Source of the DNA: CF-72 sp051006215
GTDB taxonomy: Bacteria > Chloroflexota > UBA6077 > CF-72
Length of the DNA stretch: 64,000 bases
Direction: 5' to 3'
Assembly (NCBI GenBank): GCA_051006215.1
Contig: JBPCIO010000005.1
Span: 1-64,000 of the forward strand
The notes below the pieces were generated by a model, which saw only the letters and a program-made list of their open reading frames with translations, ran no database searches and had not been told where the DNA came from. Positions 43,413-51,065 of the stretch are shown here, piece by piece; the first letter of the stretch is position 1, and every line of letters starts with the position of its first letter. A program made the translations under genes and the position numbers.

Positions 43413-43907
43413 GCCGTCCTCGTGCTGGTACTGGCCAGCATAGCCAGCACTGGCCGGTTGGGTGAGCCGGAACAGCACCAGTTGCACAATTCGGGCGCCG
43501 CGCTCGAGCCGCACGCCGTGCGGAGTGGTCACCACCAACAGCCCTTCGGCTCGGCCGGCATAACCGGCGTCCCAGACCGCGGTGGGCACATGACACCCCA
43601 TCCGCAGCAGGCTCGAGCGGGGAAAACACAGGCCCCCGCAATCGAGCGGCAGCGACACCCGCTCCGCATAGCGGATACCGTACGTGCCCATCTGCAGTTC
43701 GAGCCAGCCGCGGGCATCAAATTCGAGCACCTCACGCGCTGGCAAGTGGCGATCGACGGCAGCGATGCCCAACGCTCCGACGCCGCCAAAACGCCAGACA
43801 CAGTCCAGCGACAGGTCCACGCCGTTGGGTTGCACGTGGGCCTGCTCGGCTGCGGCGCTCCGCAGTTCCACGATCTGCCGCCGTCGAATCTCGTCACCGG
43901 CGAGCAC
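43392..43907 (-). CDS. dcd: Dcd/dUTPase family nucleotide hydrolase (dCTP deaminase-like)
   Basis: A 171-residue trimeric-dUTPase-fold protein. HVQPNGVDLSLD at the N-terminus, FPRSSLLRMGCHV (the RSSLxRxG phosphate-binding loop), DAGYAGRAEGLL and GVRLERGARIVQLVLFRL are typical of the archaeal-type dUTPase and dCTP deaminase branch. It removes dUTP or deaminates dCTP, lowering uracil in DNA. Which activity dominates cannot be settled here. With maf it forms a nucleotide-sanitation pair, but on opposite strands. Confidence 0.85.
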   Translation of the reverse strand: MLAGDEIRRRQIVELRSAAAEQAHVQPNGVDLSLDCVWRFGGVGALGIAAVDRHLPAREVLEFDARGWLELQMGTYGIRYAERVSLPLDCGGLCFPRSSLLRMGCHVPTAVWDAGYAGRAEGLLVVTTPHGVRLERGARIVQLVLFRLTQPASAGYAGQYQHEDGSASGAN

Positions 43908-43913
43908 CAGCGG

Positions 43914-44552
43914 CTAAGACGCGACTTTGGTTTTTTCGCTTGGCGGGTCCTCGCGCACCATGGCGCGCCAGACGTTGTCCGCCACCCGTCGCGCCACGAC
44001 ACTGCCGAGTGCCATGAACACTGACAGCAGCCCTGCCCAGACAAACTTCTTGATCACCGTCGACTGACCCCTTCTCGCCTTTTTCTTGAGCGGCTCCAAG
44101 CGCGCGTCGCTGACGCGTACATAACCGCCATCCTCGGGATCGAGTTTCAAGACCAGGCCGCGCTGCCAGGCGCTGCCGATCTGTCGCCGCGAGTCGTCGA
44201 CGCCCTCGCCAAGGCGCTCGACGCGCCCAGACAACTCGTCACGGACGTTCCTGACGCCCCGCCTCAATCGATTCTGCGGCTTGCGTCGTTCGCGCAAGGT
44301 GTTGACCAGCGCATATGCGCCGTACGCTACGGCGCCAGTGACCACCACGCCGGCGACCCCCAGCAAGGTTGGATTGTCGCGGACGCGCTCGACAACGTCT
44401 TCGCGGGCACGGGCACTGGTAACTCGCGCCTCGCCACTGGCCACCCCGCGCACACCCCGACGCACACGGCGCTCTATCTCGCCGACCGCAGCCGTCATGT
44501 CGCCGCGAAGGCGAGTTATTTCTCGCTCGGTGTCCGCAGGTGTCGCACCCAT
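43914..44552 (-). CDS. DUF3618-like membrane protein
   Basis: A 212-residue protein. EREITRLRGDMTAAVGEIERRV at residues 8-29 matches the DUF3618 helix; one membrane helix (LLGVAGVVVTGAVAYGAYAL) follows, and a second hydrophobic helix (VWAGLLSVFMALGSVV) is near the C-terminus, between basic segments. The start at 44552 is fixed by AAGGAGG seven bases upstream; a longer in-frame extension would run through the preceding gene. It overlaps the holin-superfamily gene by 37 bp. Pairs of this kind are common in Actinobacteria and Chloroflexota envelopes, function unknown. Confidence 0.8.
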   Translation of the reverse strand: MGATPADTEREITRLRGDMTAAVGEIERRVRRGVRGVASGEARVTSARAREDVVERVRDNPTLLGVAGVVVTGAVAYGAYALVNTLRERRKPQNRLRRGVRNVRDELSGRVERLGEGVDDSRRQIGSAWQRGLVLKLDPEDGGYVRVSDARLEPLKKKARRGQSTVIKKFVWAGLLSVFMALGSVVARRVADNVWRAMVREDPPSEKTKVAS

Positions 44553-45019
44553 TCGAGATCCTCCTTGAGCGTTTCTCGCGTGCGAGGTAATGGCGGCCAG
44601 ATCGACGTGGCCCGGCTGATGCCCGGTCGAATGAACCGCTTGTAGGCGATGTAGGCAGCTACCACTGGTACCAGGACGCCCAGCAACCATCCGACCCACG
44701 CCAGTGACTGCGTGCCGAAAGGCGTCGGGAAGCTGATCTTGCCGAAGAGCCAGTTGAAGAACCAGATGAACGCAGTCCAGGCCCAGATCACGAGCAAGAG
44801 CGCCGCCGCTATGGCGATGCCGGCCCCGATGGCGACGCGTTTGACGGCGCCGATAGCCTCGTCTTTGGCTTCGCCAACCTCCTGCTTGGCCAGCTCGATC
44901 TGCCGATCACCAAGATCGGACACATCGTTGATTAGCCGCCCAAGTAGCTCGGCGAATGTTGCCTGGGGGAGCGGTCCGCCGTGCGCGGGATCGGGCCCAG
45001 CGCGAACATTCGATCCCAC
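44516..45019 (-). CDS. Phage-holin-superfamily (Holin-X) membrane protein
   Basis: A 167-residue protein. An N-terminal amphipathic helix (FAELLGRLINDVSDLGDRQIELAKQEV) is typical of the Holin-X/putative actinobacterial holin superfamily, followed by two long membrane helices (IGAGIAIAAALLLVIWAWTAF and WVGWLLGVLVPVVAAYIAY). Despite the name, such proteins are chromosomal and not linked to lysis. The GTG start at 45019 has AGGAGG seven bases upstream. It is the upstream partner of the DUF3618 gene. Confidence 0.78.
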   Translation of the reverse strand: MGSNVRAGPDPAHGGPLPQATFAELLGRLINDVSDLGDRQIELAKQEVGEAKDEAIGAVKRVAIGAGIAIAAALLLVIWAWTAFIWFFNWLFGKISFPTPFGTQSLAWVGWLLGVLVPVVAAYIAYKRFIRPGISRATSIWPPLPRTRETLKEDLEWVRHLRTPSEK

Positions 45020-45089
45020 GTGTGTACCTCCTGAAAGATTGCAGCAGACAGGCACGCGGTGTGCCAACGCCAGTGTATCGGCTGACGCT

Positions 45090-45581
45090 TCAGAGCGGTT
45101 TGGCGGTGACGATCAAACGCTCGGAGAACTCGCGCCGTGCCGGGTCAAACGTACCACCGCACGTGATCAAGGTGAGTGTTTCATCCTGGGTTGGGTCCAT
45201 CACGGATGTGTCAGACGGGGGGACAAGTTTGACGTCGACCACCTGAAACAGGTGCTCCCGCCCTACCCCGTCCCACACCTGGATCTGATCGCCGTAATCA
45301 AGCTGGTACAGGAAGCGAAAGACATTGCCCTCGCTGAGCGTCACCACGTGGCCGGCGATGACCGCGTTTCCGGGCGCCCCAATCCTGGAGGTGAGGTCAC
45401 CGTAGTGGACGGCGACAAACGGCAAGGTCTCCCAGACAGGGTCACCGTTCGCGTCGTCGACGATACCGCCCTGCTCGACCACGGTATCCACTCTGATGGA
45501 CGGAATCGCCAGCCGGACGGCATAGCCGACGCCTGACGTGCGAATGGCCTGGACGCGATCAGAAGCGTCGGCCGCGGCCAA
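45090..45581 (-). CDS. Sortase catalytic domain, cut from its membrane anchor by TAG
   Basis: A 163-residue sortase domain. The triad is H78 (VIAGHVV), C141 (LTLITCGG, the TLxTC motif) and R155 (SERLIV). IPSIRVDTVVEQGG opens the fold, as in class D/E sortases. Sortases attach proteins to the cell wall or pili. This frame has no signal or membrane helix; its TTG start lies only one codon after a TAG in the same frame that ends the upstream membrane-anchor frame. Read together, the two would be a normal anchored sortase of about 260 residues. Confidence 0.85.
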   Translation of the reverse strand: MAAADASDRVQAIRTSGVGYAVRLAIPSIRVDTVVEQGGIVDDANGDPVWETLPFVAVHYGDLTSRIGAPGNAVIAGHVVTLSEGNVFRFLYQLDYGDQIQVWDGVGREHLFQVVDVKLVPPSDTSVMDPTQDETLTLITCGGTFDPARREFSERLIVTAKPL

Positions 45582-45584
45582 CGG

Positions 45585-45872
45585 CTAGCCGACGAGCTGG
45601 GGTGCGGGCGCGTCGCTCGGCTCCGCCGCTCGGGTTGGGGTAGGCATGGCTGTGACCACGGGCGCGACGGGCACCGCGGTGGCTCCAGCAAACGCCATTG
45701 GCGTGGTTGGCACCGAGCCCGAAACCTCGCCCGAGCCAACTCCCGCACGCTCGAGCGCGACCGGTGCCGGCAACGTGACCCGGCTGCCTGGTGCGAGCCC
45801 AAGCTGCCACAGGCTGCCGTATGCAATCGCACATAGCCCGACAGCCACCAACAGCGTTCCGAGTCGAGCCAT
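45585..45872 (-). pseudogene. N-terminal membrane-anchor part of the sortase, ended by in-frame TAG
   Basis: A 95-residue frame: MARLGTLLVAVGLCAIAYGS is a signal anchor, followed by a Pro/Ala/Val/Thr-rich linker ending APAPQLVG then TAG. The next codons in the same frame (Pro-Leu-Ala-Ala-Ala-Asp) lead directly into the sortase domain. The anchor-linker-catalytic order is that of class D/E sortases, so this is most simply the 5' part of one gene broken by a nonsense codon. TAG ends several intact genes here (aspS, folD, alr), so it is an ordinary stop codon in this organism. Confidence 0.7.
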
Positions 45873-45885
45873 AGCGCTGAATCGT

Positions 45886-46470
45886 TTACGAAGCCGAGGC
45901 CCCGGTGGATGCAGCGGGCGGCACGGTCGCTCCGTCCGCGTGGGTGAGTTTTTGTCCGAAGCGCTTGCGCAGCGCCGCCTCGACAGGTGGGGATACCGAG
46001 CCCTCGACGATCATGCCGCCCAGCGTCGCCGTCTCGCGCACAAAGCTGCTGGAGAGATAGACATACTTCGCGCTGGCAAAGAGCAGCACCGTCGGCAACC
46101 GAGGCGCGAGCGCCTGGTTCATCAGCGCTAGCCCGATCTCGTGGTCGGCGTCAGCGTAGGGGCGCATGCCGCGGACGAGAGCGCAGGCGCCCAGGCTCTC
46201 GGCGTACGCCGCCGTCAGCCCGTGAAATGCAGCGATGCGCACCCGAGCGCGCATAGCGGCTGTTAGCGAGGCCTCGATCATCTCGACCCGCTCCCGTGGC
46301 GAAAACAGAGCGCCTTCCTTGTTGGGATTAAAGGACACGACCACGACCAGCTCGTCGAAGATGCGCAGCGCGCTCTCGATGATTTCGAGGTGGGCCATCG
46401 TGGGCGGGTCAAAGACGCCCGCGTACACCGCCAGACGCGGAGTCCGATCGGACGCGGATAACTCGGACAT
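45886..46470 (-). CDS. coaD: Phosphopantetheine adenylyltransferase
   Basis: Coenzyme A biosynthesis enzyme of 194 residues transferring AMP to 4'-phosphopantetheine. YAGVFDPPTMAHLEII carries the TxxH nucleotide-binding signature (TMAH instead of TNGH). PNKEGALFSPRERVEMI, LVRGMRPYADADHEI and YVYLSSSFVRE match CoaD. It has a C-terminal Ala/Ser extension of about 20 residues. It stands just upstream of the sortase gene and is divergent from the ABC operon. Confidence 0.93.
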   Translation of the reverse strand: MSELSASDRTPRLAVYAGVFDPPTMAHLEIIESALRIFDELVVVVSFNPNKEGALFSPRERVEMIEASLTAAMRARVRIAAFHGLTAAYAESLGACALVRGMRPYADADHEIGLALMNQALAPRLPTVLLFASAKYVYLSSSFVRETATLGGMIVEGSVSPPVEAALRKRFGQKLTHADGATVPPAASTGASAS

Positions 46471-46538
46471 GCTTGTTATCTCCTCACCCCGCCAGGAGTC
46501 CTCCGGGTTGTCTCAACGCTACTCTGACAGGCGGTTCG

Positions 46539-46568
46539 TTGCCCGGCTTCGAAGCGCAAACTTATACT
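46539..46568 (+). promoter_or_regulatory. Candidate promoter of the Gld-type ABC operon
   Basis: TTGCCC (46539-46544) and TATACT (46563-46568) are separated by 18 bp, a sigma70-like arrangement about 70 bp before the ATPase start codon. The predicted start site is near 46575. Confidence 0.5.
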
Positions 46569-46584
46569 GCCCGCCGCACACTAC

Positions 46585-46616
46585 AGTTGTGTACGAGCAT
46601 GAATTTCAACACAACT
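46585..46616 (+). promoter_or_regulatory. Inverted repeat in the leader of the ABC operon
   Basis: AGTTGTGT (46585-46592) and ACACAACT (46609-46616) form a perfect 8-bp inverted repeat with a 16-base spacer, just downstream of the predicted start site. It could be a dimer-binding operator or a leader stem-loop. Confidence 0.45.
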
Positions 46617-46636
46617 CGACCCGACGGTGACTGCGC

Positions 46637-47593
46637 GTGATTCGCGTCGAACACCTGACCAAGAACTATGGATCCCGGGTAGCCGTCGCAGACGTCACCT
46701 TCGACGTCGGTCAGGGCGAGGTGTTGGGTTTCCTGGGGCCGAACGGTGCAGGCAAGACCACCACCATGCGCATCCTGACCGGGTATTTGCCGCCTTCGGG
46801 CGGTCGAGCCGAGGTGGAGGGCCTCGACGTCGCCACGCAGTCGCTTCAGGCGCGCGCCAAGATTGGCTACCTGCCCGAGACCGTGCCGCTGTACCCCGAC
46901 ATGAGCGTGCGTTCGTACCTCGACTTCATGGGCAAGATCAAGGCCGTCAAGGAGCGCAGGCGCGAAGTCGAGCGGGCGATGGACAAGGCTCGCATCGCTC
47001 ACCGCGCTAACGATCAGATCGGCAAGTTGTCGAAAGGCCTGCGCCAGCGCGTAGGACTTGCCCAAGCGCTGCTCGGCGATCCGCCAGTGCTCCTTCTGGA
47101 CGAACCGACCAGCGGCCTCGACCCCAAACAGATCATCGAGGTTCGCAACTTGATCAAGTCGCTGGGCGGCGAGCACACGATTATCTTGAGCACCCACATC
47201 CTGCCCGAAGTAGCCGCCACCTGCTCGCGTATCGTGATCATTTCAAATGGCCGCGTCGTGGCTGAAGATACGCCCGAGAACCTGGACCGTCGCCTAAAGG
47301 GCGCCGAGAGCATCGCCCTCACCGTGCGCGGCCCGAATGACCAGGTCGCCAGCGTACTGAAGCGTGTCCCGCACGTCAGTAGCGTGCTGGTCGACACGAA
47401 CGGCCGGGCGCCGGCGAATGGTCTGGCAGCGTTCACCGTTCAAAGTGCCGTAGGCGCCGACATTCGTGAAGCCCTTGCCAGTGCAGTCGTCAACAGCGGC
47501 TTCGGGCTGATCGAGCTCAAGCCGGCGCACCTCAGCCTTGAAGAGATCTTTCTGCAACTCACGACCAATGACACAGCCGAGGAAGAGTCGTGA
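46637..47593 (+). CDS. ABC transporter ATP-binding protein (GldA-like)
   Basis: ABC ATPase of 318 residues, GTG start. Walker A is GPNGAGKTTTMRIL, the signature LSKGLRQRVGLAQAL, Walker B LLLDEPTSGLD, and the switch His is in LSTHILPEV. A C-terminal domain of about 90 residues (AESIALTVRGPNDQV onward) is typical of GldA/NatA-type exporters. It overlaps the permease gene by 4 bp (GTGA). With the next three genes it forms a complete Gld-type export system of unknown substrate; similar sets exist in many non-gliding bacteria. Confidence 0.92.
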   Translation: MIRVEHLTKNYGSRVAVADVTFDVGQGEVLGFLGPNGAGKTTTMRILTGYLPPSGGRAEVEGLDVATQSLQARAKIGYLPETVPLYPDMSVRSYLDFMGKIKAVKERRREVERAMDKARIAHRANDQIGKLSKGLRQRVGLAQALLGDPPVLLLDEPTSGLDPKQIIEVRNLIKSLGGEHTIILSTHILPEVAATCSRIVIISNGRVVAEDTPENLDRRLKGAESIALTVRGPNDQVASVLKRVPHVSSVLVDTNGRAPANGLAAFTVQSAVGADIREALASAVVNSGFGLIELKPAHLSLEEIFLQLTTNDTAEEES

Positions 47594-48300
47594 GAAACGT
47601 CTGGGCGGTTGCCCAGCGCGAGTTGCGTAGCTACTTTCTGTCACCCTTGGCGTATGTGGTTATCGCACTCTTTTTGGCGTTGGCCGGCTACTTGTTCGCG
47701 CTGATTCTCTCGAACGCCCGCGAGGCGTCGCTGCGTGGGCTGATCCAGAACGTCAGTGTGTTGTACCTGTTCATCGTGCCGGCTATCAGCATGCGCCTAT
47801 TGGCCGAGGAGCAGCGCACCGGCACGGTCGAGCTGCTGTTGACCAATCCGGTGCAGGAGTGGGAAATCGTCACGGGCAAATTCCTCGCCTCGATCATGCT
47901 GGTGCTGGTGATGCTTGCGTGCACGCTGTTATTTCCGCTGTTCCTGTTCATCTATGGCAGCCCCGATCGGGGGCCAATGATCACTGGCTACCTCGGTATC
48001 TTTTTGCAGGCGGCGGCGTTCCTGTCGATCGGCTTATGGGCCTCCAGTCTGACGCAGAACCAGATTGTGGCGGCCATCGTGTCATTCGCCTTATTGCTTA
48101 TCTTTTGGCTGAGTGACAACCTGGGTCAATTCCTGGGTGGCACCATCGGGCAGATTGTCAGCTACACGAGCGTGAACTCGCATTTCCAATCGTTTCCACA
48201 GGGTGTGATCCAGAGCAATGACGTGATTTATTACCTGACCCTGGTAATTGCTGGAATTGTGCTGAGCACACTCTCGCTACAGTCCAGGAGGTATCGCTAG
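47590..48300 (+). CDS. ABC-2 type permease (GldF-like)
   Basis: Membrane permease of 236 residues with six predicted helices. VWAVAQRELRSYFLSPLAYVV and RLLAEEQRTGTVELLLTNPV are the hallmark segments of GldF-type permeases. It starts within the ATPase stop codon (GTGA) and ends 2 bp before the GldG-like gene. It pairs with the ATPase upstream. Confidence 0.92.
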   Translation: MRNVWAVAQRELRSYFLSPLAYVVIALFLALAGYLFALILSNAREASLRGLIQNVSVLYLFIVPAISMRLLAEEQRTGTVELLLTNPVQEWEIVTGKFLASIMLVLVMLACTLLFPLFLFIYGSPDRGPMITGYLGIFLQAAAFLSIGLWASSLTQNQIVAAIVSFALLLIFWLSDNLGQFLGGTIGQIVSYTSVNSHFQSFPQGVIQSNDVIYYLTLVIAGIVLSTLSLQSRRYR

Positions 48301-48302
48301 CC

Positions 48303-49862
48303 ATGGCCTCGCGCTTACCTCAGACGCGCGCTGGCTTCTCCCTCGAGACATTGCGTTTTCCGCTCGCAGCACTTGGTATCTTCGGCGTGCTGGCGGGCCT
48401 GGGCGCCTGGCTGGTCCAGGGCGACTTCAGCCTCGTCCCGCGCGTCCTCATGGCCGGCGGCGTGCTGCTGCTGGGGATCTATGTTGCGCTGGATCCAGAG
48501 GACGTTTGGGCAAAGCTGACGGGGCGAGGTGCCATCTATTCTGGCAACAGCCTGCTCATCGCCGTCGCGGCGCTGATCATGCTGGGACTGGTGAACGTGC
48601 TCGGCTCGCGGTACCAGACCAAGCTCGACCTGACTGCGAACGGGCAATTCACCCTGTCCGATCAGAGCATCAAAGTCGCTCAGGCGCTTCCTGCGCCGGT
48701 CAAAGTGACCGGCTGGCTGAGCGCCAACGATTCACGCAAGCAGGATTTCCAGACTCTGCTGAATGACTACGCCACTCGATCGGGTGGCAAACTCACGTAC
48801 GAGTTCATCGATCCGGTGACGCGCCCGGGCGACGCCCGCGCGGCGGGGATCACCGCCGTTGGGACTGTCAGCTATGTCATGGGTGACAAGAAGCAGGACA
48901 GCACCGGCACGACCGAGAAGGACGTGAGCACGGCACTGGTTAAACTCGAACGACCGATCAAGAAGGTGTATTTCACCACCGGTCATGGCGAGAGCTCGAT
49001 CGACGGCTCCGGTCCTCAGGACTACTCGGCTATCAAGGCCGGCCTGGAGCGAGACAACTTCACGACCGCCGCGCTCAATCTGCTGACGGGGCGCAGCGTT
49101 CCGGACGATGCCGCCGAAATCGTCGTCGGAGGGCCGACTAATCCGTTCCTGCCCGAGGAAAAGGACACGCTCAACGCCTACCTGCAGGGTGGCGGCAAAC
49201 TCATCGCGGTGGTCGGCCCGACCTCGAAGACCGATCTGAACGACCTGTTCCAGCCATACGGCGTCGCCTTTACCGGGAATGTGGTCTTTGACCCCGCCAA
49301 GAGCGTGCCGCAGGACCCGCGAGTCATCGTCGTCGACGGCTACGGTACCCATGCCATCACTCAGGATTTACGTGATCTGACCTTCTTCCCGTTGGCGACC
49401 AACATCACCTATCCAGCTGCGGCACAAGGTGGTGGGACGGTCGTGGCGCTGGCTCAGTCGTCGGACTCCAGTTGGGCTGACCCGAACCCGCAGCAGCCGC
49501 AGAAGCAGGCTTCGGATGCCACGGGGCCACTTGCCTTAGCAGTGGCCATTGATGCCGTCGCGACAAGCTCGGGCTCCCCGAGCAGCGGTTCTAACGCAGC
49601 GCGTCTGGTCTTGATCGGCTCGCCTGAGCTGATTTCGAACAACTCGTTGCAGCAGGTCCCGGGCAACCAAACGCTGTTCCTCAATTCCGTCAACTGGGTG
49701 GCTCAGCAAGACGCGTTGATCGACGTCCGCGCCCCAGACACGACCCCGCGCACGGTGGTGCTGACCGGCCCGCAGATGAACCTGGTTGCCTACTCCAGCT
49801 TCCTGTTCCTGCCGCTGGCTGTGCTGGCGGCGGGTGCGGCGGTCTGGTGGATTCGGCGCTAG
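48303..49862 (+). CDS. GldG-like ABC-associated protein
   Basis: A 519-residue protein. Two or three N-terminal membrane helices (to about residue 105) are followed by a large extracytoplasmic domain beginning RYQTKLDLTANGQFTLSDQS, the usual GldG/DUF4350-like opening. VYFTTGHGESSIDG and EIVVGGPTNPFLPEEKDTLNAYLQGGGKLI-type segments match the family. A C-terminal membrane helix ends in WWIRR. It is part of the exporter with the two upstream genes. Confidence 0.88.
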   Translation: MASRLPQTRAGFSLETLRFPLAALGIFGVLAGLGAWLVQGDFSLVPRVLMAGGVLLLGIYVALDPEDVWAKLTGRGAIYSGNSLLIAVAALIMLGLVNVLGSRYQTKLDLTANGQFTLSDQSIKVAQALPAPVKVTGWLSANDSRKQDFQTLLNDYATRSGGKLTYEFIDPVTRPGDARAAGITAVGTVSYVMGDKKQDSTGTTEKDVSTALVKLERPIKKVYFTTGHGESSIDGSGPQDYSAIKAGLERDNFTTAALNLLTGRSVPDDAAEIVVGGPTNPFLPEEKDTLNAYLQGGGKLIAVVGPTSKTDLNDLFQPYGVAFTGNVVFDPAKSVPQDPRVIVVDGYGTHAITQDLRDLTFFPLATNITYPAAAQGGGTVVALAQSSDSSWADPNPQQPQKQASDATGPLALAVAIDAVATSSGSPSSGSNAARLVLIGSPELISNNSLQQVPGNQTLFLNSVNWVAQQDALIDVRAPDTTPRTVVLTGPQMNLVAYSSFLFLPLAVLAAGAAVWWIRR

Positions 49863-49884
49863 AGCCGGGCGCCTCAGACACACC

Positions 49885-50517
49885 ATGAATCTTCGTATCA
49901 CGATCGGCTTTTTGGCGGCTGCCCTGGTCCTGGCGCTGCTGGTCGTCGGGCTCGACAAATTCAACATCGGTCCGACCTCGTCGGCGAATGCCAACGCAAC
50001 CGCCACTACCACGGCCAGCCAGCAACCCCAAATCTTTCAGTTCGACGACGCCAAAGTGAACGCCTTCGAGCTGCACCAGGCGGACAAGTCGGTGCGTGTC
50101 GAAAAACAGCCAGACGGTTGGATGGTGGCAGGTACGACCGACCCCGCGAACCGGGTCTCCTTCACCAGCCTGATCACACGCATGAGCACCCTCAAGGCGA
50201 CCCAGGCAGTGGCCGCCGATCCGGGCACAGATTTATCACAGTTCGGACTTGACAGCCCAAAGGAATCGGCAGTCGCCCGACTCGACGACGGGACCACCTT
50301 CGAGCTGGACCTGGGGGCAAAGACCCCAGTGCAGACCGGTACGTACGCCAAGAAGTCGGACGCACCAGACGTGTACGTCATCGCGGATCAGTTCAGCACC
50401 GACCTCGAGCGGCTGGTGACCGACCCCAGGCAGCCGCCCACCCCCACGCCTCTGCCGGCCACGCCCGTCCCGACCGCCGGCTCAGACGCTACGGTTACCC
50501 CCGCACCGTCGCCCTAG
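49885..50517 (+). CDS. DUF4340 domain protein
   Basis: A 210-residue protein with an N-terminal membrane anchor (ITIGFLAAALVLALLVVGL), a Thr/Ala-rich linker and a DUF4340 domain (VNAFELHQADKSVRVEKQPDGWMV, TDLSQFGLDSPKESAVARLDDGTTFELDLG). The tail is Pro/Thr-rich. DUF4340 proteins usually close GldG-type ABC operons, as here. The start at ATG 49885 follows GldG by 22 bp; a longer frame would begin inside gldG. Confidence 0.87.
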   Translation: MNLRITIGFLAAALVLALLVVGLDKFNIGPTSSANANATATTTASQQPQIFQFDDAKVNAFELHQADKSVRVEKQPDGWMVAGTTDPANRVSFTSLITRMSTLKATQAVAADPGTDLSQFGLDSPKESAVARLDDGTTFELDLGAKTPVQTGTYAKKSDAPDVYVIADQFSTDLERLVTDPRQPPTPTPLPATPVPTAGSDATVTPAPSP

Positions 50518-50571
50518 AGGCCGCGACCGTCTCTCGACCTCGCCTCGACGCGGCACTCTCAGAGAACGTGT

Positions 50572-50599
50572 TTGACTGGCACCAGTCGTGCGATATAAC
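50572..50599 (+). promoter_or_regulatory. Promoter with overlapping palindromic operator
   Basis: TTGACT (50572-50577) and TATAAC (50594-50599) are 16 bp apart. GACTGGCACCAGTC (50574-50587), a perfect 6-bp inverted repeat with a 2-base centre, overlaps the -35 box. It precedes the winged-helix gene by about 80 bp. Confidence 0.55.
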
Positions 50600-50663
50600 T
50601 GGCCCGATGGTGGTCACTGTCGACCGTCGATCAAACGTCTTCACGATGTTGTGAGGCACACAC

Positions 50664-51065
50664 ATGTTCCCCTCGCCAGACCCTGAACAGCCTGATCCAG
50701 CCATGCTGGCATTCATCAAATGCCACGTCACCTCGACAGTCAAATGGGAGGTGCTGCGAATTCTCGCCAGCCAGACCGGCACGTGGGTGCGCGCCGACCA
50801 CCTGGCCCGTATCAGTCACCGACAACCAGCGGTATTGAGCCAGGCGATAGCCGACCTGGCCGCCGACGGGGTGGTGGAAATGCTGGAAGCGGCGGTGCCC
50901 GCGGACGTGCGTTACCGACTCCCAGCTGACGAACCAACGTCAGTCGTGCTGCACCGCCTGATCGAATCGGCGACCCACAGCCTCGAGCTGCGGGGCATCA
51001 TTGCGGCTCACTTGCAGCAGGTTCGACACAAGGGGGTGGGGGTGCGTTCGACGGCAGCCGCCTGA
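50664..51065 (+). CDS. Winged-helix (MarR/PadR-like) putative DNA-binding protein
   Basis: A 133-residue protein. Residues 25-90 form a winged-helix pattern: helix WEVLRILASQTGTWV, helix RADHLARISHRQPAVLSQAIADLAADGVVEML, then a wing (VRYRLPAD). No effector domain is recognised. The overlapping palindrome/promoter upstream suggests autoregulation. The last 68 bp overlap the convergent queG gene. I cannot name the family more precisely. Confidence 0.65.
   Translation: MFPSPDPEQPDPAMLAFIKCHVTSTVKWEVLRILASQTGTWVRADHLARISHRQPAVLSQAIADLAADGVVEMLEAAVPADVRYRLPADEPTSVVLHRLIESATHSLELRGIIAAHLQQVRHKGVGVRSTAAA

Noticed and set aside
44516..45019. Holin-like protein as sign of a prophage
   Set aside because: No other phage genes nearby; the Holin-X superfamily with DUF3618 is a common chromosomal pair.
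45585..45587. TAG as a reassigned (sense) codon
   Set aside because: TAG ends aspS, alr, folD, acyP, the GldF-like and the GldG-like genes normally, so general reassignment does not fit.
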